DNA of 64,000 bases from CAVWSM01 sp963798505 (GCA_963798505.1 CAWCTX010000009.1:62001-126000); one strand, 5' to 3'; positions 19,561 through 29,489 are shown, counted from the first letter of the stretch. The notes: a model not told the origin generated them from the sequence alone. Translations and numbers: made by a program.

Positions 19561-20504
19561 GCGCCCATCCAGCGCTCGAGCTCGCTGAGGACCCGCGCCC
19601 GCACAGGATCTGCCGAAAGCACCAAGTCGTGCATACCGCCTTCGACGCGCACGATCGTCACGTGCCGCCCGAGCCGCGGCGCCAGCCGCGCGATCGACTC
19701 CGCGTCGAGGATGGCGTCACTGGTGTGCAGCACGTCATCCCAGGCACGCGGCGTGTGGCTGAGGGTTGAGGACATGACCAGGATGGGTGCCTCGATCGCG
19801 AGACCGTCCGACACCGCGCGCTGGCCACGACGGATCGCGGCCAGCCAGGCCGCTCGCACCGGGAAGCCCTCGGCAGGCTTCCAGTCGAGGTCGTAGTCCC
19901 ACTTTCCCCGCCAGTTGCGGTGGATGCTGTGCGCGTAGTACGGATTCAGCCCCGCCGGCACCGACTGCTTCGGCTTCGCGCGTGCGAGCACATCATTACC
20001 GGGGGCCAGCACGTGACGCTCCAACCACGACGCGCGAAGGTCCAGGAACGGGCTGTTGAGGAACAACCCGTCGGCCCTACCCGGTCGGTGGTGGGCCCAC
20101 AGCGCCGCGATGAGGCCGCCAGTTGAGTGCCCGTTGACAAGCAGCACGTCGTGCTCTTTGCGGACGAACTCCGCGGCGGCGTCGATCTCCTCCGCGTACG
20201 CCGCAAGGCTCGTGACGTAGTTGGCCGTCTGGTGCGGCCGCATCGACCGGCCGTACTTGCGCAGGTCGAGCGCGTAGAAGTCGAAGCCGTGTCCGACGAA
20301 GAAGTCCGCGAGATGGGTCTGGAAGAAGTAGTCGATGAACCCGTGCAGGTAGAGCACTGCGCGCCGTGTGGGCTCGGCGGCACGACGCCGCACGAGGGTC
20401 GCAACCACCTCGCCCTCTTCGTCATCGCGCAGCGGAAGCGTCAGTGCCTCGTATGGCTCGCCGAGCACATCCGGCGCCCACGTCGACGGAGTGGTCGCTG
20501 TCAC
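19545..20504 (-). CDS. Alpha/beta hydrolase (serine aminopeptidase S33-like)
   Basis: About 319 residues. The oxyanion region is VLYLHGFIDYF, the nucleophile elbow NGHSTGGLIAAL (serine), and the acid and histidine are likely in the C-terminal AILDAESIARLA and VEGGMHDLVLSADP. This resembles monoacylglycerol-lipase-type proteins; the substrate is unknown. The start is unsure. GTG at 20504 (VTATTPS) is chosen because the first in-frame ATG at 20582 lies inside the divergent gene. Confidence 0.8.
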   Translation of the reverse strand: MTATTPSTWAPDVLGEPYEALTLPLRDDEEGEVVATLVRRRAAEPTRRAVLYLHGFIDYFFQTHLADFFVGHGFDFYALDLRKYGRSMRPHQTANYVTSLAAYAEEIDAAAEFVRKEHDVLLVNGHSTGGLIAALWAHHRPGRADGLFLNSPFLDLRASWLERHVLAPGNDVLARAKPKQSVPAGLNPYYAHSIHRNWRGKWDYDLDWKPAEGFPVRAAWLAAIRRGQRAVSDGLAIEAPILVMSSTLSHTPRAWDDVLHTSDAILDAESIARLAPRLGRHVTIVRVEGGMHDLVLSADPVRARVLSELERWMGAYLPA

Positions 20505-20556
20505 GGCCCAAGACTGCCATGCAATCCCTCCCAGGTTCACGCGCGTAGAACCAGAT

Positions 20557-21537
20557 ATGCGAAACCAGATATGGGGAGTCATACGCCGGCTCGGAGCGCT
20601 CGCACTGATCGTGGTCGGAGTCGTGCACCTGCTGGAGTATCGGGACGGCTACTCCGAGATCGAGACGATCGGCGTGCTGTTCCTGCTCAACTTCGCTGCG
20701 GCGACCGCCATGGGGATCGGGCTCCTGCTGCCCCTGGAGCGGATCATCCCGCGGCGGGGATCACTTGCCGTGACGTTGCTGGCCATCGGCGGCATCGGCC
20801 TATCGGCGACCTCGTTCGTCATGTTGCTGATCGCCGAGCGGCGGCCGTTGTTCGGGTTCATGGAGCCCGGCTTTCACCCCGACATGATCCAGCTGTCGCG
20901 GATCAGCGAAGTGACGACTGTCGTCCTGCTCGGCGCCTTCCTTCTCTCACAGCTATTCGGTGGATCCTCACGCCCCGACCGGGCGGACGACACCAGGCAA
21001 CCCGAGGAGATGCACCATATGGTCACAAAGTCTCGAACACTGCGCGCCGCGATACCCAGCGTGCTCGCAGTCGCTGCGCTCCTGCTCAGCGCATGCGGCG
21101 GCGACGACGACGACGGCGCGGCAACGGTGCCGATCTCGGTGCCGGACGGCGCCACGGTGGGGGTCGCCGATGTTGACGGTCAGTCCGTCCTCGTGAACGC
21201 CGCCGGACAGGCGCTCTACGTGTCGGATGAGGAGGCAGATGGCAGCGTCCTGTGCGTGAGTGACGGATGCCTGGCGTTCTGGGAGCCCCTCACGATTGAC
21301 AGTGGGGAACCAACCGGTGACGTGTCCGGCGAGCTGGGCACGGTGCAGCGGCCGGACAGCGGAACCCAGGTGACCCTCGACGGTCGCCCGCTCTACACGT
21401 TCACGGAGGACTCGGAGGGCGAGGTCAATGGTGACGGGCTCGCCGACACCTTCGACGGTCAGACTCTGACCTGGCGCGTCATGACGACGACCGGGACAGG
21501 GACATCCGATCCGCCGGCTGACCCGTACAGCTACTGA
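20557..21537 (+). CDS. Four-helix membrane protein fused in frame to a COG4315-like lipoprotein
   Basis: 326 residues as one frame. Residues 1-140 form four membrane helices (LGALALIVVGVVHLLEY, VLFLLNFAAATAMGIGLLL, LAVTLLAIGGIGLSATSFVMLL, VTTVVLLGAFLLSQLF). Near residue 152 an internal ATG (21010 or 21019) behind CCGAGGAG starts what looks like a separate lipoprotein signal peptide, ending in the lipobox LLLSAC. After it come two halves of the secreted Y-x4-D repeat family (GQALYVSDEEADGSVLC, GRPLYTFTEDSEG). No stop separates the two, so either this is one fused protein or the second is made by internal initiation. Confidence 0.7.
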   Translation: MRNQIWGVIRRLGALALIVVGVVHLLEYRDGYSEIETIGVLFLLNFAAATAMGIGLLLPLERIIPRRGSLAVTLLAIGGIGLSATSFVMLLIAERRPLFGFMEPGFHPDMIQLSRISEVTTVVLLGAFLLSQLFGGSSRPDRADDTRQPEEMHHMVTKSRTLRAAIPSVLAVAALLLSACGGDDDDGAATVPISVPDGATVGVADVDGQSVLVNAAGQALYVSDEEADGSVLCVSDGCLAFWEPLTIDSGEPTGDVSGELGTVQRPDSGTQVTLDGRPLYTFTEDSEGEVNGDGLADTFDGQTLTWRVMTTTGTGTSDPPADPYSY

Positions 21538-21543
21538 GGCATG

Positions 21544-22377
21544 TCACGCCTTGGCGAGGGCGGCGCCGACGGACTTGTGGCCGAGATACTCCGTGATGCT
21601 GTGCGCCGACTCGCCGGGGTTGTTGACCTCCAGGTCGGCGACCCCGGCGCCGCCCTTGTAGAAGGACTTGATCGGATGGCCGATCGCGACCGGGTCGTTG
21701 CGGCTGTAGGTGCTCACCCAGCGCCGCACCCCAGCCGGATAGCGGGCGCCGGACGGCAAGTGGTTGCGCACGATCTCCAGCCCGAGCGGCGAGCCGGCGG
21801 TCAGGAGCAGGCGTACGTCCATGCCCGAGGGCAGGTCGCCGGACGACACGAAGTCGTACGCCACGACGGAGCCGAGGCTGTGGCCGATCACCACGGTGGG
21901 GCCGGTGACACCGTCGACCGCCTCCCGCACGATGTCGAGGACTGCTTTGCGGCAGCCGTCGTCGGCGAGGTAGTAGGCGACATCGCTCAGGTGCGCGCGA
22001 ATGACGCGCTCGTCAATCTTGCTGTGGTCGGCGAGCCAGTCGAGCGCCGGCCCGAGGAACTTGGGCAGCCCGAACCCCTCCTCGACGACGGGTGGCTGCC
22101 AGCCCTCGCGCATCGCCGCCTCTGTTGCCATCTCCTCGAGCAGCCGCTCGGTCCCGTCGACGGCCTCGAGGTCTGGTGCGTTGCGCTTTCCGCCACGACG
22201 CGTGACGAGATCGGCGAGCGTGTCACCGTAGTAAGGCAGCCGGATGTCGGCGGTGCGCACCTCAGTCCCGCCGGCGAGCTTGAGCCCTGAGTTGAGTCCC
22301 TTGACCCAGGACGTGGTCAGCCCGCTGGCCTTCTTTCGCTCCTGGCCGCGACCGTGGACGAGAACGTACGTGGTCAT
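21544..22377 (-). CDS. Alpha/beta hydrolase (lipase/esterase-like)
   Basis: 277 residues starting MTTYVLVHGRGQERKK behind GGGGGGACAACC. The nucleophile elbow is VVIGHSLGSVVAYDF. The later NDPVAIGHP and the C-terminal ESAHSITEYLGH probably supply the acid and the histidine. No signal peptide, so it is cytoplasmic. It overlaps the upstream protease by ATGA, so the two are translated together. Substrate unknown. Confidence 0.8.
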   Translation of the reverse strand: MTTYVLVHGRGQERKKASGLTTSWVKGLNSGLKLAGGTEVRTADIRLPYYGDTLADLVTRRGGKRNAPDLEAVDGTERLLEEMATEAAMREGWQPPVVEEGFGLPKFLGPALDWLADHSKIDERVIRAHLSDVAYYLADDGCRKAVLDIVREAVDGVTGPTVVIGHSLGSVVAYDFVSSGDLPSGMDVRLLLTAGSPLGLEIVRNHLPSGARYPAGVRRWVSTYSRNDPVAIGHPIKSFYKGGAGVADLEVNNPGESAHSITEYLGHKSVGAALAKA

Positions 22378-23327
22378 GGTTGTCCCCCCGCTGCGAACAC
22401 TGCCGCGAGCAACTCGCCCGCGGTCCCGTTGAGCCTGGCGCGCTTCTTCTTCAGGTCCTTGACGATGACGCTCGTACGGACCCCTTCGTTGGCGACCCAG
22501 TGGATCGCGTCGTCGCCGTCCTCGGGCGACCACACCGACCCGTCCGCCTTGAGATAGCGACCATCCGCGTCGAGATCCGGCACCCCGCTGTGGTGCAGCG
22601 CCACGACCTCCCATTGGTCGTTGAGCACCGGCGACCCGCTGGAGCCGGGGTTGGTGTCAGCCACGTAGTGCAGGAACCGCGGCAGCTCGTCGGAAAGGCG
22701 GTTCTCACGGATGGCGATGCGCTTGGTCTCGCCCTCCGGATGTTGCACGATGTTGAGCCACTCGCCCACCATCGCCTTACCCATCGCCGCGATCAGAGGC
22801 AACACCCCGTGTGTGGCGCCCGGGGCCTTCGCACCACCGACAGCCACGATGGAGTAGTCGAGCGACTTGCTCGTGATGAAGAGCTGGTCTGGACTGAGCG
22901 GGTAGGTCCTGGGCCGGACGGCACCATCGTCGCGCTCTTCGTAGTTGAACTGCACCGAGCTGCCGGCCGCTTCGGCGGGTGTCGCCAAGACGTGGTTATT
23001 GGTCATCAGCACCCGCTCTGCGATGAGGAACCCGGTGCCGTAGCCCGCGTTGGCGCCGATGACGACGCGTCCGACGGCACGCATCGCTCGCGCGCCGTGG
23101 GTCAGATAGGACGAAGCAAGTAGCTCGTCGCCGCTGATGATGCGCTCCAGCGTCGCTTCCCTGATGTGGTGCACCCGGGCGAGCCGGTCGACGCGTCGGG
23201 CCAGCAGGTCGGGGGGATTGGCCGGGGACGGTCGCCCGGCACGCAGCGCATCGTCGCTCGCAGCCCGGACATCGGCGCGCTCGCGCCAACGTTCGGGGGC
23301 GTGCGGGTCGACCCAGTCGATCTTCAT
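22374..23327 (-). CDS. Trypsin/V8-like serine protease, cytoplasmic
   Basis: 317 residues. The chymotrypsin-fold triad is visible: His in MTNNHVLAT, Asp in SLDYSIVAV and Ser in TNPGSSGSPVLN. Between them, RYLKADG and GTGFLIAERV are typical of the V8/trypsin_2 group. About 85 helical residues precede the protease domain, and there is no signal peptide, so it probably acts inside the cell. It starts at 23327. Four bases of overlap with the hydrolase gene form a tight pair. Intracellular V8-like proteases are unusual and sometimes belong to conflict or signalling systems. Confidence 0.82.
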   Translation of the reverse strand: MKIDWVDPHAPERWRERADVRAASDDALRAGRPSPANPPDLLARRVDRLARVHHIREATLERIISGDELLASSYLTHGARAMRAVGRVVIGANAGYGTGFLIAERVLMTNNHVLATPAEAAGSSVQFNYEERDDGAVRPRTYPLSPDQLFITSKSLDYSIVAVGGAKAPGATHGVLPLIAAMGKAMVGEWLNIVQHPEGETKRIAIRENRLSDELPRFLHYVADTNPGSSGSPVLNDQWEVVALHHSGVPDLDADGRYLKADGSVWSPEDGDDAIHWVANEGVRTSVIVKDLKKKRARLNGTAGELLAAVFAAGGQP

Positions 23328-23443
23328 GGCGGCCTCCCCCGGGCCATGCAGTGACTCGTCGCTGGGGAAGAGCGCGCGGTGGCCCCCTTGATACGCGCTG
23401 GACCCTGCGTGTGGAGTCGTGGCCCGCGGTTAGGCTACCGCCG

Positions 23444-23860
23444 ATGCCGCCACTTGTACGTCGCCAGCCCAAACAACATGCCGCGCCGCAAGTCGCGGTC
23501 CCTTGGTATGAGCCGACGGTGGCGTATCTGCTCGTCATGCCCGGCGTGCTCGTGTGGTTTGTCGGCATTCCGGTCCTGATCTCCTACTGGGAATGCACGG
23601 GTGCGGGAAACTTCCGCTGCTCGCTCAACGGAGAGTTGCTGCAGCCAACCAGTGGTCAGTACGGCGGAATCGTCGCGGCCGCGGCGATCTGCCTCGGGCT
23701 GTCACTGCTTGGCGCCGCACTCGTCCAGCTGTTGGTGCGCAAGCTGCACTTCCTGCTCGTCTGGGCCATCGCCGCCCTCGCCTCGACGGCGAGCATCGTG
23801 GGCTACATGGTCATCGCCGGATACATCGGCACCCCCTGGGGGCAGCTCCTCCCGGCCTGA
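23444..23860 (+). CDS. Small membrane protein
   Basis: 138 residues with three hydrophobic segments (TVAYLLVMPGVLVWFVGIPV, GIVAAAAICLGLSLLGAALV, VWAIAALASTASIVGYMVIA). Two cysteines (WECTG, FRCSL) lie in the first loop. No family recognised. The start at 23444 has weak upstream signals. Its last 159 bases overlap the convergent gene at 23702-24388, unusual for two real genes. Confidence 0.6.
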   Translation: MPPLVRRQPKQHAAPQVAVPWYEPTVAYLLVMPGVLVWFVGIPVLISYWECTGAGNFRCSLNGELLQPTSGQYGGIVAAAAICLGLSLLGAALVQLLVRKLHFLLVWAIAALASTASIVGYMVIAGYIGTPWGQLLPA

Positions 23861-24388
23861 CCGGGCGGCGATGCCGGCCGGCAGCGGACCGGTGACGAAC
23901 CAGATCACCAGAACAAGGGTCAGCGTGCCGGCAAAGGCCAGCAGTGGCTGGGCCTGGCCAACGTCTCCGACCAGCACGGTCATGCCCAGGAGAAGCGCGA
24001 CCGAGACCGCCCACGCCAAGGCGGCCTTGCGAAACTCGCGCCCCTCGTGGGCGGCGCGCTCGCCGCGGGTGCGGCGCGGCTTGGTGAGCGCCGGGCCGCC
24101 GGCAAAGCGGTGGTCGAACCAGCGGTCGGCCCAACGGACGACGCTGTGGCCGAAGGCCACCGAGAAGCCGAGGTAGGCCGCGGCCAGTGCGTGCGCCTGA
24201 GTCGGAAGGGCGCCCCGATGCAGATCGGTCGCGGACAGGAGCAGCAGGGCAAGGTCGGCCGCTGGGCTGCCGAGGAGCAGCGCAAGTCCAAGCCGGGGAC
24301 GACGGAGCAGGTAGCGGGCTGCCAGCCCACCCGCGAGGAACACCCAGAACGCGACCTCAGCGGCCACGATCGCGCTGACGATCACCAT
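23702..24388 (-). CDS. Membrane protein controlled by the adjacent TetR
   Basis: 228 residues with about five hydrophobic segments (VAAEVAFWVFLAGGLAARYL, LALLLGSPAADLALLLLS, LAAAYLGFSVAFGHSVVRW, WAVSVALLLGMTVLVGDV, FAGTLTLVLVIWFVTGPL). The charged tail after residue 185 is read from the strand opposite 23444-23860 and may be read-through beyond a lost stop. It is divergent from a TetR gene with a palindromic operator between them. Function unknown. Confidence 0.7.
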   Translation of the reverse strand: MVIVSAIVAAEVAFWVFLAGGLAARYLLRRPRLGLALLLGSPAADLALLLLSATDLHRGALPTQAHALAAAYLGFSVAFGHSVVRWADRWFDHRFAGGPALTKPRRTRGERAAHEGREFRKAALAWAVSVALLLGMTVLVGDVGQAQPLLAFAGTLTLVLVIWFVTGPLPAGIAARSGREELPPGGADVSGDDHVAHDARRRGEGGDGPDEQEVQLAHQQLDECGAKQ

Positions 24389-24398
24389 CAGGGACCTC

Positions 24399-24441
24399 CT
24401 AGTACAGCTGTGTTAGAGCCAAGGTAACACGGCTGTGCTAG
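24399..24441. promoter_or_regulatory. TetR operator
   Basis: CTAGTACAGCTGTGTTA (24399-24415) and TAACACGGCTGTGCTAG (24425-24441) are inverted repeats with two mismatches, centred between the two divergent genes. A GTG at 24435 lies inside it, which argues for the later ATG start of the regulator. Confidence 0.75.
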
Positions 24442-24452
24442 AAAACATTCCG

Positions 24453-25085
24453 ATGCCGATCCAGCTCGATCACGACCAGCGACGCGCCCAGCTAGCTAGG
24501 GCGGTCTGGCGGATCGTCGTGCGCGAGGGTGTCCGGGGGGCGACGGTGCGCGGCGTCGCCAAGGAGGCAGGCTTGTCGACGGGCTCGGTCCGGCACTTCT
24601 TTGGCACCCAGGAGGAGCTGTTGCTCTTTGCCGTGCAGGAGATCGTCGACCAAGCCACCCGACGCATCGAGGCCGGCTCGTCGGCCCGGGCCTCGGCAGT
24701 CGAGCAGGGTCGGCCGTTCGAGGCGGCCACGGCGCTGCTCGAGGAGGTGCTTCCGCTCGACGAGGAACGGCTGACCGAAGCACGCGTGTGGGCGGCGTTC
24801 ACGACGCCTCCGCACACCGACCCCGCCATCGCCGAGATCAGGCGGCAGGTCGACGACGGCGTCCGTTCGCTGTGCCGGGACACCTTGACCGGGCTGAGCG
24901 AGCTCGGCCTGCTGCATCCCGCGCGTGTGCTCGACGTCGAGACCGATCGGCTGCATGCCCTCGTCGACGGGCTGACGATCCACGTGATGGCCGATCCGGA
25001 AGGGACGCCCGTCGAGCGCGTACGGTCCGTGCTCCACACTCACCTCGGCGACCTCTCCAGGCCGCCGGGCAACAGGAGACGTTGA
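24453..25085 (+). CDS. TetR-family transcriptional regulator
   Basis: 210 residues. The HTH reads VWRIVVREGVRGATVRGVAKEA then GLSTGSVRHFFGTQEELLLF, of the BetI/TetR_C_6 type. The ligand domain follows (LPLDEERLTEARVWAAFTT). Start ATG at 24453. It should bind the operator at 24399-24441 and repress the divergent membrane protein and probably itself. Ligand unknown. Confidence 0.88.
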   Translation: MPIQLDHDQRRAQLARAVWRIVVREGVRGATVRGVAKEAGLSTGSVRHFFGTQEELLLFAVQEIVDQATRRIEAGSSARASAVEQGRPFEAATALLEEVLPLDEERLTEARVWAAFTTPPHTDPAIAEIRRQVDDGVRSLCRDTLTGLSELGLLHPARVLDVETDRLHALVDGLTIHVMADPEGTPVERVRSVLHTHLGDLSRPPGNRRR

Positions 25086-25354
25086 GGCGGGGTCGACCGT
25101 TGTCCGGCGGATCCGCACCGCGGTCTGGGGCCGGCTTCTTCGGGTCTCGGTTCACCCATATTGGAGGATGCTCTCTGTGCCCGGACGTACCGATGCTGGG
25201 AGCAGGGGTGGCTGCAGGCACCTGGACGAAGTCGTGCGCCCAGGCGCGCTTGGCTCAACGCCTGCCTCTCCAGACGACCTCAGTAGTGTCTGAGCACGGT
25301 TTACGCGGCCGGGCGGCGTGCCTGGGCCGAGGAAGCGTCTAACGAGGAGGCAGC
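25086..25354. other. Gene-free stretch
   Basis: I see no open frame with a ribosome site, no tRNA and no strong hairpin here. The only signal is GAGGAGG at 25345-25351, which belongs to the next gene. Confidence 0.5.
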
Positions 25355-25771
25355 ATGGGAGTCGGCCCTGTCGACGTGGTCATCATCGGGTTCCCGGGCA
25401 ACAAGTTCACGGGTCGGATCGCCCCAGCCCTGATGGAGCTCGTGGACACTGGCACCATCCGCGTGCTCGACCTGCTCTTCGTCATGAAGGACGCGGACGG
25501 CGTCGTCACCACGATCGAGGCGTAGGACCTGGATCCCGAGACGGGTCCCAGTTTCCTCGCCATCGATGTCGCCCAACCAGGCGCACTCGGCGCGGAAGAC
25601 GCGGAGGAGGTCAGCGACGACCTTGCGCCGAACAGCTCAGCGCTGCTGATCGCGTTCGAGAACGTCTGGGCGGCCAAGTTTGTCGATGCCTGCCGGGCGG
25701 CTGACGCCGTCGTGATCGACCAGATCCGCATCCCGGCCGACGTCGTCGAGGCCGTCGTCACCGCCGGTTAG
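25355..25771 (+). pseudogene. DUF6325-like protein with an in-frame amber stop
   Basis: A good start (ATG at 25355 after GAGGAGG) opens MGVGPVDVVIIGFPGNKFTG and runs 56 codons to a TAG at 25523-25525. The same frame then continues as DLDPETGPSFLAIDVAQPGA to a second stop at 25771, giving 138 codons in all. The whole matches small actinobacterial DUF6325-type proteins. A single base change (for example GAG to TAG) would explain it. It lies directly upstream of a SHOCT gene, a common partner of this family. Confidence 0.7.
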
Positions 25772-25804
25772 ACACCAGCAATCCAAGGACAGAGAGGCAT
25801 CCAC

Positions 25805-26085
25805 ATGGGACTTCTACGCATGGCAACCCGGACGGCGGTTGTCGCCGGGACAGCCACCGCGGTGTCGGGCCGAGTCGCACGCCGCCAGGCCGCCAGGTAC
25901 GACCAACCGGCCGCACCAGCAGCAAGCGCAGGCTGCGCCTGCGCACGCCCCGCCGCCTGCGCCCGCCCGCGCCGGAGCAGGACGAGTCGATGGCCAAGCT
26001 GCAGGAGCTCGCGCAGCTGCACAGCCAGGGGGTGCTCTCCGACGAGGAGTTCGCGGCTGCAAAGGCCAAGATCCTCGGGATCTGA
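25805..26085 (+). pseudogene. SHOCT-domain protein, two +1 frameshifts
   Basis: The N-terminus MGLLRMATRTAVVAGTATAV is followed by an alanine/proline/glutamine linker and a SHOCT domain (MAKLQELAQLHSQGVLSDEE to AKILGI). An extra T near 25898 and an extra C near 25968 put the three parts in three frames. Repaired length is about 92 residues. SHOCT domains are short oligomerisation modules found at protein ends. It forms a pair with the DUF6325-like gene, which is also interrupted. Confidence 0.75.
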
Positions 26086-26109
26086 CCGGGCCGTAGGCGG
26101 CGGTTCGGT

Positions 26110-26892
26110 GTGACTGCGGCTGAGGCATATTCACGGCTGGCTGGGATCTACGACGAGATCGTCGTGGATCCCTGCTATGACCGCTGGGCCACATACCTCC
26201 ACGAGCTCTGGGACTCGGACGAGGCCGGTGTGCGCGCCGTACTGGACATCTGCTGCGGCACCGGTCTGATGGCCCGCGAGCTCGTCGCCCTCGGGTATCG
26301 CGTCGTCGGTGTGGACGGCTCGGCCGCGATGCTTGCCCGGGCCCGCCGACTCCTCGGGCCGAAGGTGGTCCTGACGCAACGGACGCTTCCGAACTTGAAC
26401 ATTGGGGGCGTCTTCGACGCGGCGATCTCCACATTCGACGGGCTGAACTACCTCACCCCAGCCCAGCTGCGCGCGACCATCGTCGCCATATCCCGCCGAC
26501 TCCGTATCGGCGGCTGGCTCGTCTTCGACTTGCACACGGACACGATGATGGACTTCGCCGAGTCCAACCCCGTCGTTACGGGCGACGCGGACGGTTACCA
26601 CTTCACCATCGTCAATACCGTCGACGTCCCCGAACGAACCTGCGACACAAGGATCGACGTCACTCGGACCAGCGACGGTGACACGTTCAGCGAGCACCAT
26701 CGCCAGTACTTCTTCACCGACGCGCAGGTCCGCAGGGCGCTGGTCGATGCGGGTTTCGGAAAGTTGGCCGTCACCGACGAGTACAGCCACGAGCCCGTCG
26801 GCGGGTCGACCCTGCGAGCGACCTGGACCGCCCGTCGGGTGGCGGGGGAATCACCCAGATGGGCTCCCGACGGCCACGCGTACACGCCGTAG
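26110..26892 (+). CDS. SAM-dependent methyltransferase (class I)
   Basis: 260 residues from a GTG at 26110. Motif I is VLDICCGTGLMARELVALGY, the acidic end of beta-2 is VVGVDGSAAML, and the later core is FDAAISTFDGLNYL and IGGWLVFDLHT. It most resembles small-molecule methyltransferases of the methyltransf_25 type; the substrate cannot be told. It stands alone and converges on ychF. Confidence 0.85.
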   Translation: MTAAEAYSRLAGIYDEIVVDPCYDRWATYLHELWDSDEAGVRAVLDICCGTGLMARELVALGYRVVGVDGSAAMLARARRLLGPKVVLTQRTLPNLNIGGVFDAAISTFDGLNYLTPAQLRATIVAISRRLRIGGWLVFDLHTDTMMDFAESNPVVTGDADGYHFTIVNTVDVPERTCDTRIDVTRTSDGDTFSEHHRQYFFTDAQVRRALVDAGFGKLAVTDEYSHEPVGGSTLRATWTARRVAGESPRWAPDGHAYTP

Positions 26893-26906
26893 GCCGGTCT
26901 GCATAC

Positions 26907-27980
<1,074 letters not shown>

Positions 27981-28073
27981 GGGGCTCAATCGTACGTGGC
28001 TGGACGGGGTGCCCAGGTCCGGTGGCGGCGCGGCACCCGAGTTCTGTCCAGGGGTCGCGGCACAGTGTCAGCC

Positions 28074-29489
28074 ATGGAACTGATCACGCTGTTTGTCCTG
28101 CTCGTCGGCCTCGCCGCCGGCGCCGCTCTGGGTGCGCTCGTCGGTGGGGCTCGGCAGCGCGCCGAGGCCAATCGGCGCGTCGAGGCCACCGTCGCCGACC
28201 TCCGCAAGGCGGAGGCCGAGGTGGCCGCGCTCTCGGCCACGCTCGACTCCGAGCGCAACGCAGCCGAGCAGCGGGTCGCCGACCTGCGAGCCGAGCAGGA
28301 GCGGCTGGCCGAGCAGTTCAGTGCCCTGTCGGCCAAGGCGCTCGCCGACAACTCCCAGGCGTTCCTGCAGCTTGCCGACGAGCGGCTCAAGTCGGCGCAG
28401 GTCGCCGCGGTGGGCGAGCTGGAGCAGCGCAAGCAGGCCGTCGAGCACCTGGTCGCCCCGCTGACCGAGTCGCTCACCAAGGTCGCCGAGCACATCAACG
28501 TCGTGGAGCGAGCCCGCACCGAGTCTTACGCCGAGCTGCGCCAGCAGGTCGAGGGCATCGGCAAGACCTCCGAGCAGCTGCGGCTGGAGACATCACAGCT
28601 GGTGACCGCCCTGCGCGCGCCACAGGTCCGCGGGCGGTGGGGCGAGCTCCAGCTGCGCCGCGTCGTGGAGAGCGCCGGCATGATCGAGCACTGCGACTTC
28701 ATCGAGCAGGCGTCGGCGCCCACCGCCGACGGCGTGCTGCGTCCCGACCTCGTCGTCCAGCTCGCCGGCGGCAAGCAGATCGTCGTCGACTCCAAGGTGG
28801 CGTTCGCGGGCTACCTCGAGGCCATGGAGGCGCGCGACGACGCCACTCGCACGGCTCGCCTGACGGCGCATGCACGGCATCTCAAGTCGCACATCGACGA
28901 CCTCAGCAGCAAGCGCTACTGGGAGCACTTCGACCCGACGCCCGAGTTCGTCGTCATGTTCGTGCCCGCCGAGGTTTTCCTCAACGCCGCTCTGGAGCGC
29001 GACCCGACGCTGCTCGAGCACGCCTTCGAGCGCAACGTCGTGATCGCCACCCCCGCCACCCTCGTGGCGCTGCTCCGCACCGTTGCCTACACCTGGCGGC
29101 AGGAGGCGCTGGCCAAGAACGCGCAGGAGGTCCTCAACCTCGGCCGCGACCTGCACGGCCGGCTGTCGACGATGGGCAACCACATCAGCAAGGTCGGCCG
29201 CCAGCTCACCGGCGCGGTCAAGTCCTACAACGACACCGTGGCTTCGCTGGAGAGCCGCGTCCTGGTCACCGCCCGCAAGATGGCCGATCTCAAGGTCGTC
29301 GACTCAGACATCGACGCGCCGGCGCAGATCGAGCTGGTGCCGCGAGAGATCCAAGCGCCCGAGCTGGTCGCGTCGGCCACGGAGGCGTTGGTCTCCATCG
29401 ACGAGATCGAGGCGGATGCAAGGTTCGGCGTGGCTCCGGCCCGCGAGCCACAGCCGCCGACCGCGCTCAGGCAGTCTGCGCGGCCTTGA
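28074..29489 (+). CDS. rmuC: DNA recombination protein RmuC
   Basis: 471 residues. An N-terminal membrane anchor (LITLFVLLVGLAAGAALGAL) is followed by a long coiled coil (about residues 25-190) and the RmuC core (LRAPQVRGRWGELQLRRVVE, IVVDSKVAFAGYLEAM, EFVVMFVPAEVFLNAAL, NVVIATPATLVALLRTVAY). RmuC is a predicted nuclease that limits inverted-repeat-mediated rearrangements. The 3' end overlaps ispH by 23 bases, tail to tail. Confidence 0.92.
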   Translation: MELITLFVLLVGLAAGAALGALVGGARQRAEANRRVEATVADLRKAEAEVAALSATLDSERNAAEQRVADLRAEQERLAEQFSALSAKALADNSQAFLQLADERLKSAQVAAVGELEQRKQAVEHLVAPLTESLTKVAEHINVVERARTESYAELRQQVEGIGKTSEQLRLETSQLVTALRAPQVRGRWGELQLRRVVESAGMIEHCDFIEQASAPTADGVLRPDLVVQLAGGKQIVVDSKVAFAGYLEAMEARDDATRTARLTAHARHLKSHIDDLSSKRYWEHFDPTPEFVVMFVPAEVFLNAALERDPTLLEHAFERNVVIATPATLVALLRTVAYTWRQEALAKNAQEVLNLGRDLHGRLSTMGNHISKVGRQLTGAVKSYNDTVASLESRVLVTARKMADLKVVDSDIDAPAQIELVPREIQAPELVASATEALVSIDEIEADARFGVAPAREPQPPTALRQSARP

